Assembly: GCA_002319955.1 (NCBI GenBank)
Contig: DCJS01000001.1
Coordinates: 2,509 to 33,730 of the forward strand
Direction: 5' to 3'
Origin: Flavobacteriales bacterium UBA1694
GTDB lineage: Bacteria; Bacteroidota; Bacteroidia; Flavobacteriales; Weeksellaceae
DNA: 31,222 bases
Shown in pieces: positions 23,742 to 30,916 of this stretch (the first letter of the stretch is position 1; each line of letters opens with the position of its first letter). Position numbers and translations under genes: made by a program. Below the pieces are notes generated by a model that saw nothing but the letters and a program-made list of their open reading frames with translations, had not been told where the DNA came from and did not search any database.

Positions 23742-24515
23742 TTACAGCGAGCAAATGAACTGGTTAAACGTAGCACCAGGATTTTCTGATCTCATGAAGT
23801 AGTCCCCCATGAGAACGCCATCAAATCCTTTCGCTTTTAAATAAGTGTAGTCCTCGACGCTTCCTATGCCACTTTCAGCTATACTTAACGCTGATTGAGG
23901 TAAGGAATTCTTTAAAGTAACCGAATGCTGCAAGTCAACTTTGAAATCCTTGAGATTTCGGTTGTTGATCCCCACAAAGTCTGTTGTTTTTTGAAAATGC
24001 GACAACTCGTCTTCAGTGTGGATTTCGAGTAGAACTTCAAGTCCTAGCGTATGTGCAAGGTCGGTAAATTCCTCGGTTTGGCTTTTTGTCAGGCAGGCCG
24101 CAATAAGTAAGACGACATCGGCTCCGATGGCTTTGGCTTCATAGAATTGATAGGGATCGATCATAAAGTCTTTTCGTAGAATCGGAATCTGAATGGTTTC
24201 TCTAATACTTTCAAGGTCCATTATGTGGCCGCCGAAGTAGGGGCGGTCCGTTAATATAGAAATGGCACTAGCCCCTGCCAGTTCATACGCCATCGCAGTC
24301 TGCATAGGCAGAGCGGTTTCGTTTATTGTTCCTTTGCTCGGTGATTTTCTTTTAAATTCGGCGATAATCCCCGATTTTGACTTTAGGGTTTCTTTTAGGG
24401 AGAATGCTTCGCGCTTAAAATACTTTGAGTCTTTCAACTGGGTGAGCGGAACGTTTCGACTCGACTCCAAAACTTCGAGTTTCTTTTGCGTTATGATTTG
24501 GTCTAAAATAGTCAT
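23742..24515 (-). CDS. trpC: Indole-3-glycerol phosphate synthase
   Basis: Closes the indole ring: CdRP to indole-3-glycerol phosphate. 257 aa from the ATG at 24513-24515; a TTG three codons upstream would touch the trpD stop and is less likely. Motifs: AEFKRKSPSKG (phosphate and substrate binding, catalytic Lys), ILRKDFMIDPYQFYEAKA, LLEIHTEDEL and VGINNRNLKDF, then AESGI. It is a stand-alone enzyme, not fused to trpF as in enterobacteria. It lies nine nt after trpD. Confidence 0.96.
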   Translation of the reverse strand: MTILDQIITQKKLEVLESSRNVPLTQLKDSKYFKREAFSLKETLKSKSGIIAEFKRKSPSKGTINETALPMQTAMAYELAGASAISILTDRPYFGGHIMDLESIRETIQIPILRKDFMIDPYQFYEAKAIGADVVLLIAACLTKSQTEEFTDLAHTLGLEVLLEIHTEDELSHFQKTTDFVGINNRNLKDFKVDLQHSVTLKNSLPQSALSIAESGIGSVEDYTYLKAKGFDGVLMGDYFMRSENPGATFNQFICSL

Positions 24516-24524
24516 ATTGAACAA

Positions 24525-25511
24525 TTAATTTACAAGCGCATTAAGGCAGTTTAATGCCTTTCCACTTTTTAGGCTATCTGTTGCAAGTGATCGACACGCG
24601 TCATAGTCGCCGAATTTTTCTGTGTTTTTTAAGGCCATGGCGGCATTTGCAATAACGACTGCATTTTGTTCCTTAGTGCCTGTTCCCTCAAGGATGGATT
24701 TAAAAATTTGAGCCGCTTTTGATTTGCTTTCGCCACCATATATGCGCTCTGGAGCAATGGGGCTGTATCCTAAGTCTTCGGGTGCTTGGATTGATTCCCC
24801 GTTTCGGTCAAATAATTTTGTGTCGGAGGTGAGAGAGATTTCATCGTAGCCGTCGAGGGCGTGGACGAGTAAGAAATTCGCTTTGTGCTTTTGAAGGAGG
24901 TACTGGTAAAGTCTCGCAATTTCTAGACTGTAAACCCCAATCATAGTGTATTTGGGACGTGCGGGATTAACAAGTGGGCCAAGAATATTAAAAAATGTAC
25001 GGAGCCCAAGTCCCTTTCTTAAGGGGGCGACCGTTCGAAGAGCGGGATGAAATAACGGGGCGTGTAAAAAGCATATACCGGCCTGGTCAAGATCCCGCTG
25101 GAGTCCGTCGGAATTGGTTTTAAAGGTATAACCAAGTTCTTCGAGAACATTTGAGGACCCTGAAATTGTAGATATGCCGTAGTTTCCGTGCTTTGCGACT
25201 CGTTGTCCAGCTCCGGCCACTACAAAACTGGCAAGTGTTGAGATGTTAAATGTGTTTTTTCCATCACCACCCGTTCCAACAATATCCACTAGATCTTGCG
25301 AGTCTAACTCCACTGGAACACTCAGTACAAGTAATGCTTCTTGGAAGCCCTCGAGTTCTTCAAGCGTGAGGGTGCGCATCAAAAATATGGAAACAAATGC
25401 AGTGACTTCATTATCATTGAATTTGTTCATGGCGATTTCCAAAAGAATGGACTTTGCCTCAGCTTTTGTAAGCGTATTGTGGTAAAAGAGATAGTTTAAA
25501 ATATCTTTCAT
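24525..25511 (-). CDS. trpD: Anthranilate phosphoribosyltransferase
   Basis: Transfers phosphoribose from PRPP to anthranilate. 328 aa. The PRPP/anthranilate site GTGGDGKNTFNIST is at 79-92, and KHGNYGISTISGSSNVLE (about 107-124) is the second conserved box. GPLVNPARP also fits the family. It is not fused to trpG. It lies 35 nt after trpG. Confidence 0.97.
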   Translation of the reverse strand: MKDILNYLFYHNTLTKAEAKSILLEIAMNKFNDNEVTAFVSIFLMRTLTLEELEGFQEALLVLSVPVELDSQDLVDIVGTGGDGKNTFNISTLASFVVAGAGQRVAKHGNYGISTISGSSNVLEELGYTFKTNSDGLQRDLDQAGICFLHAPLFHPALRTVAPLRKGLGLRTFFNILGPLVNPARPKYTMIGVYSLEIARLYQYLLQKHKANFLLVHALDGYDEISLTSDTKLFDRNGESIQAPEDLGYSPIAPERIYGGESKSKAAQIFKSILEGTGTKEQNAVVIANAAMALKNTEKFGDYDACRSLATDSLKSGKALNCLNALVN

Positions 25512-25546
25512 AAGTAAAAAGCGGGTTTTTTGCTCGAGGCCTTCGG

Positions 25547-26116
25547 CTAAGCTAGGGTTAAAAAGTTCTCGAGGATTTTCTTGCCATGAGGCGTTAAAAT
25601 ACTCTCCGGATGGTACTGAACCCCATGCAGATTAAAGGTCTTATGTTTGAGGCTCATGATAATGCCCTGCTTATCCACACTGGTCACTTCGAGTTCATCT
25701 GGGAAATCTAGTGGATTTACAGCCCATGAATGGTAGCGTCCCACTTCAAGAGTGTCTGGAAGAGTATTAAAGAGCAGGTGGTCTTTCACTTGACTGGCCA
25801 TGGTTGCCACCCCATGGAAAATTTCAGATAAGTTTATTAGACTTCCACCAAAGGCTTGCGCAATAGCTTGCTGCCCTAAGCAAACCCCTAGGATGGCTTT
25901 TCTTGGAGCATAAGTCTGAATAAGCTCAAGTAGGATTCCAGCCTCCGATGGAATTCCTGGGCCTGGAGATAAAATGATTTTATCAAAGCGCTCGATGGCA
26001 TCAAGTGATATCTCATCGTTTCGAAAGACTTCCACTCTGTCTCCTGTGATTTCTTCAATAAGTTGCACAAGATTGTAAGTGAAACTGTCGTAATTGTCTA
26101 AAACTAATATTTTCAT
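25547..26116 (-). CDS. trpG: Anthranilate synthase component II (glutamine amidotransferase)
   Basis: Supplies ammonia from glutamine to TrpE. 189 aa GATase-I domain: the nucleophile Cys79 is in GVCLGQQAIA, and His169/Glu171 are in VQYHPES. LDNYDSFTYNL and SPGPGIP are also typical. It may double as the amidotransferase for 4-amino-4-deoxychorismate synthesis, as TrpG/PabA does in some bacteria; this is not testable here. One nt separates it from the trpE stop. An exact DnaA-box sequence inside the gene (25671-25679) looks incidental. Confidence 0.96.
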   Translation of the reverse strand: MKILVLDNYDSFTYNLVQLIEEITGDRVEVFRNDEISLDAIERFDKIILSPGPGIPSEAGILLELIQTYAPRKAILGVCLGQQAIAQAFGGSLINLSEIFHGVATMASQVKDHLLFNTLPDTLEVGRYHSWAVNPLDFPDELEVTSVDKQGIIMSLKHKTFNLHGVQYHPESILTPHGKKILENFLTLA

Positions 26117-26117
26117 C

Positions 26118-27539
26118 TTATCGTATTGTTTCTGCTAGTTTAATCGCTTTTTTTAGAGCTCCAAGTTTACTGTTGACTTCCTCTAGTTCTTTTAAAGCGG
26201 AGGATTTTGCAACGATCCCAGCGCCGGCTTGGTAATAGAGGGTGTTGTTCTTGCTTAAAAACGTTCGAATCATAATGGCGGTATTGCAGGATCCATCAAA
26301 TCCTACGAATCCAATGCACCCTCCATAGTAGCCTCTTGAAGTGGGTTCGTAACGGTCGATTAACTCGATGGCTCGGAACTTGGGGGCGCCACTTAACGTG
26401 CCTTGAGGAAAAGTAGATGCAAGCATTTCAAAAGGATTTTGTGAGCTCGAAAGCTCTGAAGTCACTTCTGAAACCATATGAATTACATGGGAAAAATACT
26501 GGATTTCCTTCAGTTTTGAAACGGTCGTATTTTTACCATAAATGCTTAGGTCATTGCGAGCAAGATCTACAAGCATGGTATGCTCTGCATTTTCTTTAGC
26601 ATCCTCTTTTAGTTGTTGAGCGGCTATTAAATCATCCGTTAAATTACCTGTTCGTTTGAAGGTTCCTGCAATGGGATGGATAATTGCTTTATTGTCTTTA
26701 ATGATAAGCTGACTCTCGGGACTTGATCCCATTAATTTGTAGTCGCCATAATCAAAATAGAAGAGGTAAGGCGAAGGGTTTATGCTGCGCAGTGCTCGAT
26801 AGACATTGAATTCATCGCCTTGGAATTTTTGATCAAATCGTCGGCTCAGAACGAGCTGGAAAACATCGCCACGAAAACACTGAGTTTTGGCAGTTTCGAC
26901 CAACTCTAGATACTTTTCATCGCTTAAATTGGAGGTTTCTGCACCTGTTTTTTCAAATGGAAAAACCGGCGCATTCTTCTGCTGAATGAGATTTTCGATG
27001 CGGGAAAATTCTGATTTTAATCCTGGGATTTGGTTTTCAATAAGAAAAAGTGTGTCCGACTGGTGATTGATTGCAATGACATACTGGTAGAGCCGATACC
27101 GCATAAGGGGAATTGGGTTCTCATGTGGTCTTTGCTTAAATTCATGGGATTCAAATAATGGAATCGTATCGTAAGCCGTGTAACCAAAGAGGCCTTGTGC
27201 TGAAGCTCCTATCTCGTGAGAAGACGGTTCGCACTTAAAAATATCTGAGAATCTTTGTAAGACGCCGGTTAGTTTTTCCTCTCCAAGTGTAAATGTAGTA
27301 GGGGATCCTAAAGGCAGTTTCATTTGAACTTCATCGCTAGTTCTGAGCTCGATACCCGCAATAGCATTAATTGCAATAAAAGAAAAGTTATTGCTGCTGT
27401 TTTGGTTCTGGGCGCTCTCAAGTAGCACCGTATCTCGAAACTGATCCCGAAGTCTCAAATAAATTCCGATGGGGGTAAAAAGGTCGCCCAGTCTGGATTT
27501 TACATGGGTTTTAATGGGTATGGTTTGATTGAAGTTCAT
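26118..27539 (-). CDS. trpE: Anthranilate synthase component I
   Basis: Makes anthranilate from chorismate and ammonia; it is the first enzyme of the pathway. 473 aa. The N-terminal LLES motif (39-42) is part of the tryptophan feedback site in known TrpE proteins, so feedback control is likely retained. The C-terminal chorismate-binding half has FQLVLSRRF, SPSPYLFYF-like SINPSPYLFYFDYGD, GSSPE, HPIAGTFKRTG, DLARNDL and TFPQGTLSGAPKFRA. It is the first structural gene, directly behind the attenuator: the T tract of the terminator ends 19 nt before this ATG. Confidence 0.97.
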   Translation of the reverse strand: MNFNQTIPIKTHVKSRLGDLFTPIGIYLRLRDQFRDTVLLESAQNQNSSNNFSFIAINAIAGIELRTSDEVQMKLPLGSPTTFTLGEEKLTGVLQRFSDIFKCEPSSHEIGASAQGLFGYTAYDTIPLFESHEFKQRPHENPIPLMRYRLYQYVIAINHQSDTLFLIENQIPGLKSEFSRIENLIQQKNAPVFPFEKTGAETSNLSDEKYLELVETAKTQCFRGDVFQLVLSRRFDQKFQGDEFNVYRALRSINPSPYLFYFDYGDYKLMGSSPESQLIIKDNKAIIHPIAGTFKRTGNLTDDLIAAQQLKEDAKENAEHTMLVDLARNDLSIYGKNTTVSKLKEIQYFSHVIHMVSEVTSELSSSQNPFEMLASTFPQGTLSGAPKFRAIELIDRYEPTSRGYYGGCIGFVGFDGSCNTAIMIRTFLSKNNTLYYQAGAGIVAKSSALKELEEVNSKLGALKKAIKLAETIR

Positions 27540-27558
27540 GGGTTGCGGGTATTAAATT

Positions 27559-27590
27559 AAAAAAAGACTTTAACATTACGTCAAAGTCTT
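27559..27590 (-). terminator. trp attenuator terminator (segments 3:4)
   Basis: In the sense strand AGACTTTGAC (27589-27580) pairs with GTTAAAGTCT (27574-27565; one G-T wobble) around GTAAT, and a run of T follows. It lies between the leader peptide stop and trpE, the classic place for a conditional terminator. Confidence 0.9.
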
Positions 27591-27657
27591 CTTCTATTTT
27601 TTTGTTTGAATGGGTATCACACAAAAGAGTACGGCTCAAGACTTTGAAAGTTTTGAG
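27581..27657 (-). promoter_or_regulatory. trp attenuator: protector and antiterminator pairings
   Basis: Sense segment 2, TCAAAGTCTT (27647-27638), is the exact 10-bp complement of segment 3, AAGACTTTGA (27590-27581). Pairing them would destroy the terminator. Segment 1, CTCAAAAC (27657-27650), pairs with GTCTTGAG (27642-27635) with one mismatch, giving the 1:2 protector stem that frees segment 3 for termination. Segment 1 starts two nt after the last Trp codon, so a ribosome stalled there covers it. Confidence 0.85.
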
Positions 27658-27691
27658 TCCACCACCAGTTTGTATTTTGCATTGTTTTCAT
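27617..27691 (-). CDS. trpL: Tryptophan operon leader peptide
   Basis: 24-codon ORF starting MKTMQNTNWWWTQNF, with three tandem Trp codons (TGG, 27659-27667) at positions 9-11, ending in TGA at 27617-27619. Three Trp in 24 residues, upstream of trpE and overlapping alternative RNA stems, is the hallmark of ribosome-mediated attenuation: tryptophan shortage stalls the ribosome at the WWW codons, favouring the antiterminator. The ATG is only five nt after the -7 promoter element, so the transcript may begin at or near the start codon. A second ATG (27680-27682) is in frame. Confidence 0.9.
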   Translation of the reverse strand: MKTMQNTNWWWTQNFQSLEPYSFV

Positions 27692-27696
27692 TGAGG

Positions 27697-27704
27697 CAAA
27701 TATA
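27697..27704 (-). promoter_or_regulatory. Bacteroidota -7 element of the trp operon
   Basis: Minus-strand TATATTTG matches TAnnTTTG exactly and is followed by CCTCA and the trpL ATG. No clear -33 TTTG is present about 20 nt upstream. Confidence 0.75.
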
Positions 27705-27985
27705 GAAATGATTTTTAAACTTAAGAGAAAAAAATAGAAAAAATTAATATTTATTCGAAGCTGACCTTGTTAAGTGAGGATTTCCTCCTACTGAATTTTC
27801 TAAGAGAGCCTCTCGATTTTCATATTTTTCCTCCTTTGCCCTAGTGTAGTTCTACCGACTTGCCACTGCTTTTTCATTTGAACCATAAGGCAACGGTCCT
27901 ATTAATTTTAATAATTTTTTGGCGGATTTTATAAGAGAAACTCCATTAAAAAAGGAGTTCTTCGTAAAAGGAAAAATACTGTATT
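27705..27985. other. Intergenic region between trp promoter and small membrane gene; no gene seen
   Basis: About 280 nt, AT-rich at both ends. It presumably holds the upstream part of the divergent trp promoter and the promoter of the gene at 27986, but no exact TAnnTTTG was found for the latter. It contains only short weak hairpins (for example GAGGA/TCCTC at about 27776-27787 and AACTCC/GGAGTT near 27940-27960). Confidence 0.5.
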
Positions 27986-28204
27986 ATGGAACCGAATCAA
28001 TTACCCACTCAAAAAAGCAAAAATAAACCACCAGCAGGATACCTGATTTTGATCGCAATTATTATCGGACTTATCCTGTTTTACTTTATCATCTCTGCAC
28101 TTTTTCCAGAAGTTTTTGAGTGGTTAAGTACAGGGGAAAAAGTTGTGGCATTTAGTCTTGTGGCTGCTCTTGCCGGATCGAATCCAAAGGAGCCAAGCAC
28201 TTAA
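27986..28204 (+). CDS. Small membrane protein of unknown function
   Basis: 72 aa. A polar, Lys/Pro-containing N-terminus (1-18) is followed by a strong transmembrane segment (about 19-40, YLILIAIIIGLILFYFIISA) and a shorter hydrophobic stretch near 53-64 (VVAFSLVAALAG). No family is recognised. Its TAA overlaps the stop codon of the convergent SDR gene within the shared TTAA at 28201-28204. Coding potential is supported only by the open frame and the membrane profile. Confidence 0.55.
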   Translation: MEPNQLPTQKSKNKPPAGYLILIAIIIGLILFYFIISALFPEVFEWLSTGEKVVAFSLVAALAGSNPKEPST

Positions 28205-29061
28205 GCATTTACGATTTCACCACCATTGGGATGCATGACTTGCCCCGTTATATAGGAGGCGGCATCTGAGGCGAGAAATAAAAAGCAAGATGCGACTTCA
28301 TTGGGTTCTCCTGCACGTTTCATTGGCGTGTCACTTCCAAATTCAGAAACCTCCTTCTTCGAAAACGTGGAAGCAATCAATGGGGTCCAAATAGGACCTG
28401 GTGCAACGGCATTTACGCGGATGCCCTTTGATACTAAATTTGAAGACAAGCTTCGGGTGAAGGAAAGAATGGCCCCCTTGGTCGCTGCGTAATCCATAAG
28501 GTGAGAACTGCCTCGATAGGCAGTAACGGAAGTTGTATTAATAATGGAACTGCCTTTCTTTAAGTGGTCTAGTGCATACTTACAGAGCCAAATAACTGAA
28601 AACACATTCGAATGAAAAGTGGTTAAAAGCTGCTCAGTGCTCAGTTTTCTTAGGTCCTTAAGTTCTTGATGCGTCGCTGCATTATTTACCAAAATATCCA
28701 ATTTTCCAAAAGTTTTTATTGTTTTGGAAATCACCTTTTTACAGTGCGATTCGGTTCCGAGGTCGCCCTTGATTAAGAGGCATTTCTTTCCACGTTTTTT
28801 AATTTCTTTTTTCGTTTCGTTTGCATCTATCGTTTCAGATAAATACGCGATAACTATGTCAGCACCTTGATCTGCAAAAAGGAGTGCAGTCGCGCGGCCA
28901 ATGCCACTGTCTGCACCGGTAATAAGAGCTATTTTTCCTTCCAATTGACCGCCAGACTCTACGATTGGTGCGCTTTTAGGCTTTGGTTTAAGCTTTCGCT
29001 CAGTACCAGGTTTGGCTTGGTCTTGAAGGGGGCGTAATTTTGTCTTTTCAGTCTTTTTCAT
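28201..29061 (-). CDS. SDR-family oxidoreductase (YghA-like)
   Basis: Short-chain dehydrogenase of 286 aa with a basic, Pro-rich N-terminal extension (about 1-40) as in the YghA/general-stress subgroup. TGADSGIG (48-55) binds NAD(P), NNAA is at 126-129, the catalytic Ser is about 178 (NTTSVTAYRG) and YAATK gives Tyr191 and Lys195. VAPGPIWTPL follows. Members act on aldehydes, ketones or sugars and are often stress-induced; the substrate is not predictable. It is a single gene on this strand, convergent with the small membrane gene. Confidence 0.92.
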   Translation of the reverse strand: MKKTEKTKLRPLQDQAKPGTERKLKPKPKSAPIVESGGQLEGKIALITGADSGIGRATALLFADQGADIVIAYLSETIDANETKKEIKKRGKKCLLIKGDLGTESHCKKVISKTIKTFGKLDILVNNAATHQELKDLRKLSTEQLLTTFHSNVFSVIWLCKYALDHLKKGSSIINTTSVTAYRGSSHLMDYAATKGAILSFTRSLSSNLVSKGIRVNAVAPGPIWTPLIASTFSKKEVSEFGSDTPMKRAGEPNEVASCFLFLASDAASYITGQVMHPNGGEIVNA

Positions 29062-29301
29062 AAGGCATTTGGTGTTTTAAATTGGTGTAGTAGTACGCAA
29101 TCTAAACCGCAGTTTTTGTGCCAAAAAGAAAATGGGACCTTAAATAGACTCGGACCTCTTTAGTCAGTAGCAGATTTTCAATTGATAGTAGGTCCACTTC
29201 GTCCAATGAAATATAACCATAGTTTTAGCAATTTAGTGTGCTAAATGCCCATGGATTATAAGTTTTTAAAGGGTAGATAGTGCGTAAATCAGAAATTATT
29301 T
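29062..29301. other. Intergenic region between divergent SDR and histone H1-like genes
   Basis: About 240 nt with no open frame of interest. It must hold the SDR promoter on the minus strand, but I find no exact TAnnTTTG there. No notable repeat was seen. Confidence 0.5.
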
Positions 29302-29309
29302 TATATTTG
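29302..29309 (+). promoter_or_regulatory. Bacteroidota -7 element for the histone H1-like gene
   Basis: TATATTTG matches TAnnTTTG and ends 33 nt before the ATG at 29343. Confidence 0.7.
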
Positions 29310-29342
29310 CAAGTCTAATTAACCTTTAAATAAAAACCCGTT

Positions 29343-29519
29343 ATGAAAGAACTTATTGAAAAGATCAACGCAGAATTTGAGGCTTTTACAAAAGAAGCTG
29401 AACAACAAGCTGAAAAAGGGAACAAAGCTGCTGGAACCAGAGCAAGAAAATCAGCTTTAGAGTTGAGCAAATTGTTCAAAGATTTCAGAAAAGTTTCTGT
29501 AGAAGAATCTAAAAAATAA
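29343..29519 (+). CDS. Histone H1-like (Hc1-type) nucleoid protein
   Basis: 58 aa, starting MKELIEKINAEFEAFTKEAE and rich in Lys, Glu and Ala; the middle reads GNKAAGTRARKSALELSKLF and the end FRKVSVEESKK. This is the small, highly conserved histone H1-like protein of Flavobacteriia, thought to bind DNA or act in nucleoid structure; the function in this phylum is inferred from the name family. The gene has its own promoter element upstream and a terminator 24 nt downstream. Codon use is biased toward AAA, GAA and GCT, consistent with strong expression. Confidence 0.88.
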   Translation: MKELIEKINAEFEAFTKEAEQQAEKGNKAAGTRARKSALELSKLFKDFRKVSVEESKK

Positions 29520-29542
29520 CGTTAGATTTTATAATCTTTGTG

Positions 29543-29577
29543 AAAGGCCCCTGAGAGTAATCGGAGGTCTTTTTTTA
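29543..29577 (+). terminator. Terminator of the histone H1-like gene
   Basis: AAAGGCCCC (29543-29551) pairs with GGAGGTCTTT (29563-29572) with one mismatch and a wobble, and the T tract continues to 29576. Confidence 0.65.
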
Positions 29578-29642
29578 TGCATACCTTGCAATAGGAGTTA
29601 AGACTTGAACGATACGAGTGAAAAAAGAGACGAAAAGTTCTC

Positions 29643-29650
29643 TATATTTG
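29643..29650 (+). promoter_or_regulatory. Bacteroidota -7 element for the YaiO-like gene
   Basis: TATATTTG matches TAnnTTTG and ends 22 nt before the ATG at 29673. Confidence 0.7.
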
Positions 29651-29672
29651 CACCAGATAATCCTTTGAACCT

Positions 29673-30908
29673 ATGCGCACTATCTTAAGTTTATTTTTTG
29701 TTTTTAGTTCTTTGTTTTTCTCGTTCGCCCAAGAGTCGCAGAGTTCGGATGAACTCTTTTCGCAGGCGCGTCATGCTGCCTTTGAAGAGAAAAATTACCC
29801 CCTCGCGATCGAAAAAAGCAAATTGGCCTTGGAGCTTTCCCCGAACTATACCGATATAAGGGTCTTTCTAGGTCGGGTGTATACCTGGAGCGAAGATTTG
29901 GTTTCCGCTAGAGCCTTATTTTCGCAGATGCGCAGTGAGGAGGTTGCAGACGCTGACTTTTACTTAGCTTATGGCTCTCTAGAGTACTGGAATGAGAATT
30001 CCGAATTTGCATTACAGCTTTTAGACGAAGGGTTAACGAAAAACCCTAAGCAACAGGATCTAATGCTTTTAAAAGCCAAAATTCTATATTCTAAGGACCG
30101 TTATGAGGAATCAAGCGGTGTGCTGCTTGAACAGCTCAAGTTAGACCCACAGAATGCGCCAGCGCGCCAATTACTTGAAAAAGTATCGGACTTTACGACA
30201 AAAAATGCCGTTGGAATTACCTACAACTATTCGCATTTTGATAAGCAATTTGACAAAGATTGGCATACTGTTTCTCTAAGTTATAAGCGTGCAACGCCCA
30301 TTGGATCTGTGATTTTAAAATTAAATCATGCGAGCAAATTTGGAGATCAGGGACTACAAACAGAACTCGAGGCCTACCCGAGACTAAGCGATTTGTTTTA
30401 CCTCTACTTAGGTGTTGGGTATTCTGGCGATGTAGGGATTTTTCCAAAATTTCGAACAGGAGCCTCACTTTACGCCAATCTTCCTAAAAGTTTTGAAGCA
30501 GAAGTGGGCTACCGTCACCTTCAATTCAATTCAACAGTTTGGATGTTTACAGGGTCTATTGGGAAGTATTATAAGAATTATTGGTTTAACCTCAGGACCT
30601 ATTTAACGCCTGATCAGAACCGTATATCCCATTCGTATACCGGAACAGTTCGTTACTACTTAGGCGGCGCGCAGGATTATCTTGGATTTCAAATCGGAAC
30701 AGGAATTAGTCCAGATGATACAAGAACGATTTTACTAGGAAATGAAATTTACCGATTAAAAACCTTTAAGCTTGGTGCTGAGTACAATTTTACTCTCAGT
30801 TCAAAAGACCGGTTTTCAATATCCACTACTTATTTCAATCAAGAATACCAAGCGGGTAAAAAAGGAAATCAGTGGGATGCGTCTATAGGCTATAGTCGCC
30901 TGTTCTAA
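29673..30908 (+). CDS. YaiO-family outer membrane beta-barrel protein with TPR repeats
   Basis: 411 aa. A signal peptide (about 1-19, ending SFAQ) precedes TPR-like helices (about 25-165, with YPLAIEKSKLALELSPNY, FYLAYGSLEYWNENSEFALQ and RYEESSGVLLEQLKLDPQ). The C-terminal part (about 172-411) is a beta-barrel with alternating aromatic strands, ending in ASIGYSRLF with a C-terminal Phe as in many outer-membrane proteins. YaiO-type proteins have been linked to polysaccharide export or surface carbohydrate loci, but the role is unproven. The gene is convergent with the partial gene at the right edge, eight nt away. Confidence 0.8.
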   Translation: MRTILSLFFVFSSLFFSFAQESQSSDELFSQARHAAFEEKNYPLAIEKSKLALELSPNYTDIRVFLGRVYTWSEDLVSARALFSQMRSEEVADADFYLAYGSLEYWNENSEFALQLLDEGLTKNPKQQDLMLLKAKILYSKDRYEESSGVLLEQLKLDPQNAPARQLLEKVSDFTTKNAVGITYNYSHFDKQFDKDWHTVSLSYKRATPIGSVILKLNHASKFGDQGLQTELEAYPRLSDLFYLYLGVGYSGDVGIFPKFRTGASLYANLPKSFEAEVGYRHLQFNSTVWMFTGSIGKYYKNYWFNLRTYLTPDQNRISHSYTGTVRYYLGGAQDYLGFQIGTGISPDDTRTILLGNEIYRLKTFKLGAEYNFTLSSKDRFSISTTYFNQEYQAGKKGNQWDASIGYSRLF

Positions 30909-30916
30909 ATGAGCCT

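Noticed and set aside
25671..25679. Exact DnaA box TTATCCACA inside trpG
   Set aside because: It is isolated, within a conserved coding region, and one such match is not surprising in 31 kb.
27838..27875. tRNA-like D-arm pattern on the minus strand (AGTGGCAAGTCGGTAGAAC)
   Set aside because: No acceptor, anticodon or T arm can be built around it, so it is not a tRNA, and the resemblance is too short to call a remnant.
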